Shown here: in pieces, positions 45,470-57,600 of the stretch
How positions within the stretch are numbered: position 1 is the first letter of the stretch
How the letters are laid out: each line of letters starts with the position of its first letter
Source of the DNA: Mercenaria mercenaria
Taxonomy: Eukaryota; Mollusca; Bivalvia; Venerida; Veneridae
Assembly (NCBI RefSeq): GCF_021730395.1
Contig: NC_069362.1
Span: forward strand, 90,660,001 to 90,724,000
Direction of reading: 5' to 3'
DNA length: 64,000 nucleotides
Notes under the pieces: model-generated
Seen by the model: only the letters and a program-made list of their open reading frames with translations
What the model was told of the DNA's origin: nothing
Database searches by the model: none
Translations under genes and position numbers: made by a program

Positions 45470-47150
45470 CTTTCGTACTACCGATACAGACTTGCGGCTA
45501 TGCTTTTTAACATAGCGAAATGATGTGATGGAATGTCAAGGAGGATCACCAAAGGAGCATTTGTGTGGAAGTATTTTGAATTTGAACCAGCGGTTTCAGA
45601 GGAGAATATGTTTTCAAACATTCCCGTTTCCTTATAGACAAGACTAGCCCCGTACCCTGGCATCCATGTATTAAAACATATCAATTAAATTTTCCATACA
45701 GAGAACACTAGCTATGCACACTGGTGACAATGTTGTTGTTGTTTTTTTTTTCAACAAATAAACATGGCTTGAAGGAATTGGGTAGAGGATCACCTAACAG
45801 ACACTTTTGTGAAATAATATTGAAATTAGGCTAGATGTTTTAGAGGAGGTGATGTTTTAGTTCTTCCTTGAAGCCATATTGAATAAATTAGCACCGTCAC
45901 TGTCAGTCATATTTAAAATATGAAAATGACTTGACGGAAATTTATAGAGGGTCACCGAACAAACATAGCTGTGAAATTATTTGGAGAACGGGTTGGTAGT
46001 TTAAGAGGAGATTTTCAAAGTTTTCCTCGTAGCCATAATATAGATACAAGAGGGTCATGATGACCCTAAAGCGCTCACCTGAGTCCCATTGCTAAAGTTT
46101 CATAATGATAGTTGTGTAAATTTATTTTGAAATCGGGCCAGTGGTTTGTAAGATTATGAAAGGGTCTCTTAAGGAACATTTGTGACAAATTGGACCAGTG
46201 GTTAAACGTTTGACTGTATTTTCTTCAATTTTTAAAATTATTGCCGGTCTAATTTCCTTTTATTTTAGATACTTTAGACTGAGCACTGCTAATTTGCAAA
46301 TATGGACATCGTTTTGTGGGATTTTCAGAAATTTCCATTCTATAGAAAGCTACGTTGTTTTGAATACAGAGATTAGTGGTATGTTTTTGCAAACCGAAAT
46401 AGAACTGCTTAAGCAATTTTGGCAGAGGGTCACCTACAGATCATTTCTACAAAATATATTTGAAATCCGGCAGACTGTTTCTAAAAAAAAAAGATTTTTA
46501 AAGATTTTACTTTCAATTGCCACGGCAACAACAGTTCTGCATGGGTTTTAATTCTTTGGGCAATTTTGAAAGAGAACCACCCAAGGATAACTCCTGTGAA
46601 GTATGGTGTAAATCTGCCCAGTAGTTTTGAAAAAGAAGATTTTTTTAGATACTGTTGACGGATAGACGATGGACGTCGGACATCAAGCGGTCACAAAAGC
46701 TCCTTTGGCTCAGGTGAGCTGAAAAGGCCCCGCTTGCGCTCACGTTATTAAACAAAAGAAAAAAAGAAACTGACTGAGGACCCACTAGGGAACATTGTTT
46801 TAAAAGTATTTTTAAATGGAACCAGCGCTTTCAGGAAAGAAGATTTCCAAAGTTTTTCATAATAAATATAAGAAAAAAAATCCCAACCATTATGGCCACG
46901 TTTGTAAAGAAATCAAACGAATTTGCAGGAATTTGGTGAAGGTTACCCGAGGGTGTTTGTAGGATATTATTATGAAATTGGGCCAGCAAATTCTGGGGAT
47001 TTTTTTTTAATATTCATTTTGGTTGCCATGGTAATCAGATCTAGCATGACCTAGATTTGAAGATATTTGAAAATGGACTGCCCAAGGAATATCCCAGTGA
47101 ACTTTGGGTAATCTGGTTGAAATTGGCTCTGTCGTCAGGTATTTGTTAAA
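45470..47150. repeat. array of degenerate ~170-bp monomers with an inner inverted-end element
   Basis: The recurrent monomer is roughly AGAGGGTCACC, AAGGAACATTT, TGTGAAAT, then GGCCAGTGGTTT, GAGGAGATTTTCAAAG and TAGCCAT. At least six diverged units lie between 45490 and 47130. Within it, 46052-46735 begins AGGGTCATGATGACCCTAAAGCGCTCACCTGAG and ends CTCAGGTGAGCT, whose ends are inverted (GCTCACCTGAG). Common in bivalve DNA as I recall it; no coding capacity. Confidence 0.6.
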
Positions 47151-47894
47151 AGAAATTGTAAATCAATAGACGTACGACAGGTATTCTATTATAGTGCTTA
47201 AAGCTGACATTGAGCAATCCGTGCTCTGGTGCGCTAAAATGTATTATATCAAAATAAAATACCTACTATATAAGTTATATATTCACTTTTTATTAGTAAA
47301 TCAGGATAACTGCATTATGTACTATTTTTATGATTCATTGAACAGGAGTATGGTTTCAAACTGAACTGAGAAAATGATTTAATATCTAATCAAAACAGAA
47401 TTAATTATTGAAATTATCGTTATCATAAGTGCCACTTTTTATACATTCGTCTGGTGATGCTTTTAATACTCACATTACTACAATCAATCTCTTTTAATTC
47501 AGTAATGAATGAAAATTACAACGGCGGCTATATACATTATAGATGTATGTACACACACAAAATGTATGTTGAAATAATAATAGAAAAAACTGAAGCAAAA
47601 CTTTACTTTGTCAATGCCTAGAAATCCTGACTGTCTATTAAACAGGCACACCATGTTTGAAACAGCTTTAAACAAACAAATCACAAGCTGAAATCAAATT
47701 CCATCAAATACAATTTAGTTTATCATTTTACAAAAAATCACGATTTAAACGGTGTATATGAATATATTGCACATACTGTTTACATAATATAGTTATATAT
47801 ACGATATGATATATGTATTGCACGTTTTGTTTTAATATTGTAATTTTAGCAGGCTTAAGTCCAGTGCATATGTCATAATAGTAATCATATCATC
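47151..47894. other. 3' flank of the cadherin gene
   Basis: AT-rich; presumably contains the cadherin 3' UTR on the minus strand. No polyadenylation site can be fixed with confidence. Confidence 0.35.
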
Positions 47895-48642
47895 TCAAAA
47901 TGACGTACACTCAATATCCGTATCGTCGTTGGCTTCTATAATGGCATCTCCATCATGCGCACTTTCACCGTCAATAGATGCATCTCCGCTTCTTGTTCCA
48001 GGCTCAGTATTCATTATATCATCTAGTCCATCCCTTGAGTCTGCAGTTGCCTTAGTTATCAACGACCCTTCCGATTTATGTCCGATGTTCGTTTCGTCTT
48101 TGGATTCTTCTTTGGCTTTGGAAACATTCTCTACATTATCGTCAACTGTATCATCCGTTTCTGATTCTCCTGTGGCATCCAACAATACAAATGAAGCTCC
48201 GCGAGTTCTGGTTCCTTCGATGTTAGTATCGCTAACTTCTTTACTTTCTGAATTTCTTTCATCAGCTTGAATTTCAAGACCTGTGGTAATTATTATTCTA
48301 TTTTCCACCGGTTTGGAGTCGCGGCTTGCTCTAGGACTAGATGTCATGACGGGAACCTCCCCATTTGCTGGGGTTACATCAAGCGCTTGTTGTTTCAACT
48401 GGGTATTTCCCGAGGCCACAACATCAGAGCTGGGACCAGGCGTAGGACTAGATCTGTCGAGACCATTTTCTTCTGAGTGTACTGAAGTATGTCCAACACC
48501 ACTATCGATTACGCTTTGTGATGCATTACCTAGACCTTGTGCATTTAGAAGGGCTTCAAGCGGTTCTTCTTCAAAGTTTACTCGTAGCTCTTGGGACTCA
48601 TACTGAGGTTTGTCTTTCATTCCAGTGGTAATTTGACCGTTG
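47895..48642 (-). CDS. cadherin last exon: acidic cytoplasmic tail
   Basis: Acceptor tatattttag|CAACGG, then 249 codons to the stop. It contains FEEEPLEALLNAQGLGNASQ, a Ser/Pro-rich SSPTPGPSSD and long Asp/Glu/Ser-rich runs, with low complexity typical of disorder. It ends DIECTSF; T-S-F fits a class I PDZ ligand (S/T-X-hydrophobic), as in the C-termini of CDH23 and PCDH15. Confidence 0.88.
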
Positions 48643-51600
48643 CTAAAATATAAGCAAGTTATTTTGAAGTATGGACATTAAAATTTGATTTACGATAATT
48701 ATTTTTTTATTCATCAGAGGACAGTACTTATTCTGACTTGCTCGATCTCTTACTTATAATAAAAACATGCGTATATCAATATGTTTAGAGAAATAAGCTA
48801 ACAGTTACCTGGTAACAAACTCGGTCTCTGCAAAAGCCGGATTAACAGCTGCAGCCGCCATCATGGATGAAAGTTTACTGGATTGCCTACTTCTTATTGT
48901 ACTTAGTTCTACTTCTTTGATTCTTTCAGCTTCCTTTTCAGTTTCTTGTCTCTCGGTTTCATATCTAGATTATTATAGAAAAAAAAACACACTGTTGTAG
49001 AATAAAGATTGGTATAAACAGGGCTTAATTTCAGAATATGTTTTTCTTCAGAAAGAACTTTTTCATTAGGTATATATTATGTTTTTTCTTATGTTAGGTA
49101 ACTATCTTACCTGGTCCAAGAGTATTGGGCTACAACAAGAGCGGCCAAGGAACCAAAGAAGATAAAAACTGCCATGCAGATAAAGAGTATCTGTGTGGTC
49201 GATATTGCAGATGGATCTGCAATTACATCTATAATCACGTGACTGACAACTAGCTGCTTCTGGTGGAATAGTTGAGCCAGTTCGTCAAGGTTACTGTTTA
49301 TAAGCCTGCAAAGAATATTTATCTACAGTTTAATTTTACATTTTAATTTACATACACATCTATTAAACCAATTATATTTTGCAACACTGAAATGAAAGAA
49401 AAATGTATACATTTGGACTTATCAAAATCACAAGGGACAAGGCAGTCTGAAAGACAGCTAAATCCCCCGCCACTTCTATGGATAGTGAAAGGGTAAAACC
49501 TTTGATTTTAGCTGTGACCTTGACCTTGAACTGACACGGCTGACTTATGAATTCTGCACAACGTCTTGATGAGGTGAACATTTAACCAAAGTTTCATGAA
49601 AATCCTTCAAGGGGTTTAGGAGATACAGAGCTGAAACCTTTGACCTTCAGTTGTGACCTTGACCTTGAGTTGACATGACTGACTCATGAGTTCTTGATGA
49701 GGTGATCATTTGACCAAAGTTTGATGAAAATCCTTCAAGGGGTTAAGGAGATACAGAGTGGACACCAAATGGAAGGCTCAAACCTTCGACCCTTAGTTGT
49801 GACCTTGACCTTGAGCTGGCATGGTTAACTCATAATTTCTGCACATCTTCTTGATGAGGTAATCATTTGACTCAGGTTTTATAAAATTCCTTCAAGGGGT
49901 TTAGGAGATATAGAGTGGACACGAAATGGAAGGCTCAAACCTTTGACCTTCAGTTGTGACCTTGACCTTAAGCTGACATGGCTGACTCATAAGTTCTGCA
50001 CATCGCCTTGATGAGGTGATCGTTTGACCCAAGTTTGATGAAAATCCTTCAAGGGGTTAAGGAGATATAGAGCGGACACAAAATGGAAGGTTCAAACATT
50101 TGACCCTAAGTTGTGACCTTGACCTTGAGCCGGCATGACTGACTCATGGGTTCTGCACATCGTCTTGCTGAGGTGATCATTTGACCCAAGTTTTATAAAA
50201 TTCCTTCAAGGGGTTTAAGAGATAGAGAGCGGACACAAAATGGAAGGCTCAAACCTTTGACCTTGAGTTGTGACCTTGACCTTGAGCCAGCATGGCTGAC
50301 TCATGGGTTCTGCACATCGTCTTGATGAGGTAATCATTTGACCCAAGTTTTATAAAATTCCTTCAAGGGGTTTAGGAGATATAGAGCGGACACAAAATGG
50401 CAGGCTCAAACCTTTGACCTTGAGTTGTGACCTTGAACTTGAACCGACAAGGCTGACTCATGGGTTCTGCACATTGTCTTGATGAGGTGATCATTTGACC
50501 TAAGTTTCATGAAAATCCTTCAAGGGGTTTAGGAGATATGGACCGGACACGAATTTGTTACGGACGGAAGGACGGAAGGACGGACGGAAGGACGGACGGA
50601 CGGAAGGACGGACGCAGACCATTCCTATAATCCCTCCGCCACGGCGGGGAATTAAAAAAAGAAATATATAAGCATTTAAAGCTAATATCCGATAAGAGCT
50701 TGCAAACGTTCTTGTTACAAATAAATGTCATGGAATACATTCTATATTATGCCACGTAGGCGGCGCAATACTGTTTCGAGACGTCCATGATATCATGTTT
50801 CTAAACGTGTTTGGTGACTAATTGAAAAAGCATCGCAATACTCTTCAAACATTGAAGATATTGCCTCTAAATTGCATATGTAATAATTTAAGAAATCATA
50901 AATTAATTGCTATACAAATTTATTTTCAGTTCGTACCACAATGGTTTTATAATTTCAAGATAATCTAACAAATGAATGCTACAAGCAAAATATATGATTC
51001 TGGGTTTACAAGAATATTCTCAATAAATGCTTTAACAGGGAAAGCAAAACAAAATGACGTACTCGTTCATTCTTTCATTTGACACTAGCAATCCAGAAGT
51101 ACGGTTGATTCCGTGAAATATAAGATCAGTTCTGAAAAGGAAAGATAATCATCGTAGCGTTTTTTAACTATTCAAAATATACTTTAATGAAAAAAGCGCT
51201 TAGTTAATTGAGTCTGGCCTTAACATATTGAATACCTACTGCTATAAATACACCTGTCATAAAGTTCAGTTTTAGTGACTTACAAAATGTAAATTTAGAC
51301 TGAAATGACGACTAAAGTTAAGTGTTAAATGAATCTTTATACAACGCAGATCATTTTGTCTAAACATAATAAAATATGTCTGTTGAAAGTACAATAATCT
51401 ATTCTACAGACCTTGAAAGGTCAACATGAATCACACCGTCTGAGTCAACTTCCTGATGTGCTTCTATTTTCTCGAACTGTATCACGACTCCAAGAATTTC
51501 ACTCATATTTCTGCAATGACATTCAATTATTTCAGCAACAATCAAAAAGACTTTTCAAATTATTAAGCCCTTTAAACTATAATATTTAATATATTTATAA

Positions 51601-54600
51601 TAATTTACATCTATATATTTAGTTACCATGAAAAAAGCCACTTACTTCCGATAAGCGTCAATTCTGTTGTTAAATTCACCGACCGCCATGTTGACTAACA
51701 CACTTGGTTGATTTTTTGTTGGCACAACAAAAATCTACAACAAAGTACATTTATGAATAGAAAGGATATTTAGGTCATTACAACAGCCTAAATTTTGAAA
51801 TTAAATTATATGACTGCAATAAAACAGACATTAATCTGAAATTAGAACACAATACACCCTTAAAACAACCTTTAAACTGAAACAAGAACGTAATGAGAGC
51901 ATTACAACAGCCCTTAACCTGAAATTAGAACATGATGCTATCATTACAACAGACTTAAACCTGAAATAAGAACATGATGCGATCATTACACCAGCCTTGC
52001 GCCAGTAATTAGAACATGATCCGAGCATTTAAACAGCCTTGCGACTGAAGATAGAACATGATGCGATCATTACAACAGCCTAGTACCTGAAATTAGAACA
52101 TGATGCGATCATTACAATAGCCTTACACCTAAAATACCATTACAATATAGCAGCCTTTAACCTGAAATTTACGTATATTGTGATTAGAACATGACACGAT
52201 CATTACAACAGCTTTACGCCTGAAATTTACACATGAAGCGATCATTACAACAGCCCTAAACCCGAAATACCATTACAATATAGCAGCCTTTAACCTGTAA
52301 TTTACGCATGATGCGATCATTACAACAGCCCTAAACCCGAAATACCATTACAATATAGCAGCCTTTAATCTGTAATTTACGCATGATGCGATCATTACAA
52401 CAGCCCTAAACCCGAAATACCATTACAATATAGCAGCCTTTAACATGTAATTTACACATGATGCGATCATTATACAACAGCCTTAAAGCTGAAATTAGAA
52501 CACAATGGTATCATTACAACAGCCTTAATACTGAAGTAAGAGCACGATGAGATCAACAAAGCAGTCCTAAACTTTGAAGTCACATTGACCTGGAAGTCAA
52601 ATTGATTAAACTGATATGCATTATGACATTATTATACGTACTACAGAAATATAGTTAATTTGTAAGAAATATAGAAAACATTTATTTACTTTGGAAATTA
52701 TTCATTTTACCTCAGCGAAACTGTAACTGACCCTCTCAGCTGATTAAAGATATGTTTTGAATATACCTAAAGTGTACAGCTTTTTATCTTATTAAGAGTG
52801 GCACATATATTAAATTTCTGGTTACATTATCATGAAAAAAATACTGTTAACTGATCCTTCGAAAATGAAGTATAAAATACGTCTTTAACATAAAACACAT
52901 TTAATATAAAACTTTTGTGCATGTAAGATACAAATTCTGATATCAGCCTTTACTAATATTGTCTCAGAATTTTAGTATGTCACATCAACAGGTCGCATAA
53001 ACAAGCAATTTTCACTTACAGTTACGTTTATTGTTGCTTTTTTGTTCAATACATTTCCATCCGATACGCTTATCGATAGATAAAAATTGCTACTTCTTGT
53101 ACTTGCAATGGCGACCAATGTTCTTATTTCACCTGTCTCCATGTTAACGCCAAAGACATCTGAACGACCACCTGTAACGTTGTATCTGAGCTTACCGGCG
53201 TCCGAAGTATCACGGTCCTCGGCCTTCGTTAAAACAACACAATTAAAACATGGAACTATGGTGGCATATTTCTGCCAACAACATATCTACTTATTTATGT
53301 AGACAGTTTTCACTGATAATGTCACTTAGCCAGTTATTATCTAGCAAGTGGCAAAACTGCGTGTTATCCAGATAGATATGTTAACAGGACAAAACTGCCA
53401 GCAGTGAGCACTAACAGGCAGTTTTGTCCTGTTAAGATACTTATTGTGGATAACACGCAGTTTTGTCACTTGGTAGATAATAACTGAATAAGTAACATTT
53501 TTACGAAAAGTTTCGAGATAATTAAGTGGATATGTGGTTGGCAGAAATATTCCATCATACGGAACAGTTTTATTACAATAACAAAGATAACTGCGCGGAC
53601 ATGGATAGTGATCTAACAGTAATAATACAAAACACGAGCTTTTCGTGCAATGATATCAAATATGAACATTGATATAACCTTTTTCTAAATTAATTTCCGC
53701 ATAAGTAAATTGAAATAAAAATGAAAGAAATAATGATATTTTTATAAGTAATATGATAGGTTTATAGCATGAAAGGGGCGTACACTCACATTTGCGTGGA
53801 AATTGCGTTATCATTAGGGAATAATACTTATATATAATGTTTTACTAAGCATAGTTATATTAACGACTTTTCCATGCATAAAACATAAAATTATCGGCCT
53901 GTTTAAGAAAAGAGAAATTAAAAAATAATACCTTAAGAACATAATTCAGACATAATGTTTAATATATAAAAAAAACTCAAATATATTACCTGGATTTTAC
54001 CCACAAGATAATTTGCCCTGACATTATCTGGAACGCCGAACGCTCGTTCTTGGTCAGATGTAAAATGTGGAGGATTGTCGTTTACATCACCAACATCAAC
54101 AATGATTCTTATAGTTGAAGATGGTCCTGTAACGTGATAATGCATTTACCTTTATATAAATTCACTGTTATACTCATTTTCGTACTTGCATGCATACAGT
54201 TTAATATTTAAGTAAACTGACATAAATAGATGGTTATACTACATTATATGGCGTTTTTACAATAAAACAGTTTATTGTGTATGTGCTGAGCATAGAACAG
54301 CTTTTGTGGATGATAAACGCAACTAACTGTTGGTTGATTAAATGCTTCATGCATTGTTTATATCAATATATTCTACACTGTTTTGCGTAACATATAACTA
54401 GATTTCTTATTCCAAATATTTAGCAATTATCAAGTGCTTTTTTTCAAATAAGTTATGGATTTTAGAGGAATGCAAATGCCATCGTAAATCTATGCAAATT
54501 GGGGTTTATTCCCATTTATGTACACGTACTAGGTATTTCTCTCTTCCTGCGTGTAACAGACGCATGCGCAGATATTAGAATAGTGTACTGTGCATGCTCC

Positions 54601-57600
54601 TCTCTGTCCAATGGCTTATTACATCTCAAAACTCCAGTAGTGCGGTCCACAGTAAATAAATCCTTGCCTGAAATGAGAGAGCAGGTACTTACGCCGAGAA
54701 GGTAGAAAGCGTTCTAAGACTTATGTGATGAAAGGAATGACACAAATGTACAATCTGCGATGACTGAACGCTTACTCACGTGACTGTTTTAAACACTGTT
54801 TCTATACATAAATCTGGCTTAATTTACCTGTTGGCAGCACATTTAATATCGTATATTCGGCACCGTTTCCAGACAGTTCTTCAGTTGTGTTCAGATCTAC
54901 CAATACAGTTGTTTCGTTCAGGTTTTCCATCAAATGAAGTTTAATTTCAGGGGTATTAAAAGTAACGTCGTGTGCCATAACGTGAGCAATTACCTACAAA
55001 CAGAAGCGTTAGTGATAGCTAAGTAACATTTGTGATAGCACATTGTTTATAAGCAAACTTGTAGGTGTACTTATTTTGAAAATTGATATGCGTTTAATAG
55101 TAGAAACAAGATAAACAATCAACTGGAATTTACAAAATAAACATGTAATTTGCAGAAATTGCACTAAAACTATTACCGTGCAAGAGGCATTCTGGCCATG
55201 TCCGTCCTCGGCAACAACTTGAATGGCATAAAGTTGTCGTTCTGCAGAAATAGGTTTAACCAGGAAAAGGTTGCCTGTACTATTTTCAATGTTGAAATAC
55301 TCCGAGTCCTTCCCTTTTGATGAATAAAGCCGGTATCATAATACATGTGTAGACAGAAATGTACATGTACCAAAGTACCTAGTTACTTAACAAAGATTTT
55401 GTCACATTTGATATAAATTGAAAAGCAGTTTTATACTTTCACATTGCACTAATCATTTAGGAAAACCTGTGCTACATAAATAGTTCACCTACCAATATAA
55501 TGCGTTTGTACTATTCTAACTTACTAACTTATCCCAAATGATTATTACAATACATTATTACCTTCACAAATGATTGTTTTTTGTTTCTTGTATATGTTTA
55601 CGTGATAACGCGATATACAGTACTAAAGTATTTGTTTGCATAGTGAAATTTTAAGAAACAAAAATTAAAAAGAATATTAATTCTTATCATTTTCACGAAC
55701 TAAAATTGCAATGCAGTTCACATTCTTCAACTTAAAATAATATTTTACTGGATCGCAGTGGAACTTAGCCTGTAACACGGGTAATTCATTTTTAAATGTT
55801 AAAACTAATTTGAGCTTTACTCTACCTTTGACAGAAAAATATGCTTGTGGTACAGTGACTGTCAAATTCAATAGCGACTGGTTCAATGGTGTAGTTGGAG
55901 TAATATTTATATCAAATATATTCTTCTTAAACATTAGTTTGTAGTCATATACATCCCCAACATAAATAGTAACTTCTTTAATCGTTGACTGAGGCGGCGA
56001 TCCCAGGTCCTGGGCTATAATACTGAGAGTGTAGTTTGTCTTGGACTCATAGTCGAGCTTGCCTTGCAAATACACCGTGCCATCTTAAAATGAAGGTAAA
56101 TGTGTTCATAGACGGAAAAAGGTTTAAAGATATATAAATAGTTCATGATAATGAAGAATAAACATGATAATTTATTTCCTTTTGTGAGCAATGCAATTCT
56201 GTATTTATTTAGATTAAAAAGCTTAGATGTTTCAAGACACGCTCGGAAAACATTGCAGAATGCACCCAAAGACCAGTGGCTAAGTAATTGTCACGATTGA
56301 CTGTATCGTACAAAGAACTGTATATAAGCCTACTTGCATACTTAGATCTTCCCCTGCCATTTATGAAATACACCTGTTCTTAGTTTTCGTTAAAATAAAT
56401 TCAAAATAAGACGGTTTTGTCTTGTTGCATGCTCTTGCAAACTTTGCAAACGTCTGACGCGAAAAAAAAAATGATTGTCATCATACTGAGTCTCTTTCAC
56501 GTGCATAAATACATATGAGCCGTGCCATGGGAAAACCAACATAGTGGCTTTGCGATCAGCATGGATCCAGATCAGCCTGCGCGGATGCGCAGGCTGGTCT
56601 GCATCCATCCTCACCAGACTGCGCGGATGCGCAGGCTGGTCTGCATCCATGCTGGTCGCAAACCTACTATGTTGGTTTTCCCATGGCACGGCTCATATAC
56701 AAAACATATGAAATAACATACGAGATGCACATGACCATTCTTATTATAGAATTACAAGATAGAATTATAAGAAACTATTACATCCTACTTTATATAAAAA
56801 CGCTTTTAGACTCTTTTTAATTTTGAACAGAAGATCGATTTCCGTTTTTAATTTCTGTAGAACAAAAACGTGAGATATTTGAAACTCTATAGTCAGGTAA
56901 CTATTCGAGGTACATCACATTACAAATTGTGTTTTAAATTGGTTCAAAATTAGAGTATCTACAATTAGTACGTACTGAATGGATCTATGCCAAATGGGAC
57001 ATCTTCAATGTTCTGTAGCTTGTATACAACCTTTCCATTCCATCCGGAGTCCTCATCCGTCGAATAAACAGTGAATATCTGTAATACAGCTTTTCACATT
57101 TAATCCCAACAATACATGTACAGAATTAAAAGCAGTACATCTGTGAACGCTGCGTACATGTATACTAGCATACACGTCACAATGCATGTTACGAACAAAT
57201 TACTTCAAAAGTATTACTCATAGTCAAGCAGTCGGTCTCTAAAGATAAACAATAGAAGTAGTGGACCCGTAATCACAACCGGCTATTTCCGTGCGATTAC
57301 GTATCATCGTAGGCTATTTCGGCATCCTTCGGCATAATGGACAACTGGCTTTCTTTAACAAACGTATAATGCCAAAATCTCTCACAGAGAATACGTAATT
57401 GACCGGAAAATACCGACTGTAATTATGGGTCCCGTACCTTAAAAGCTCAAACATGTGTTACATGACATTCTCACACAACTTCATTTCACACAAGCTCAAC
57501 CTTTCACAATTATCATTAACATTTTTTTCAGAAAATACCCAAAGAGTACTTCCAAATTATGACTGGATTTTCTCTAATCTCTGAGCAGAATTTACTTAAT

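Noticed and set aside
47929-48606. Plus-strand open frames of 69-113 codons
   Set aside because: Antisense shadows of the cadherin tail exon.
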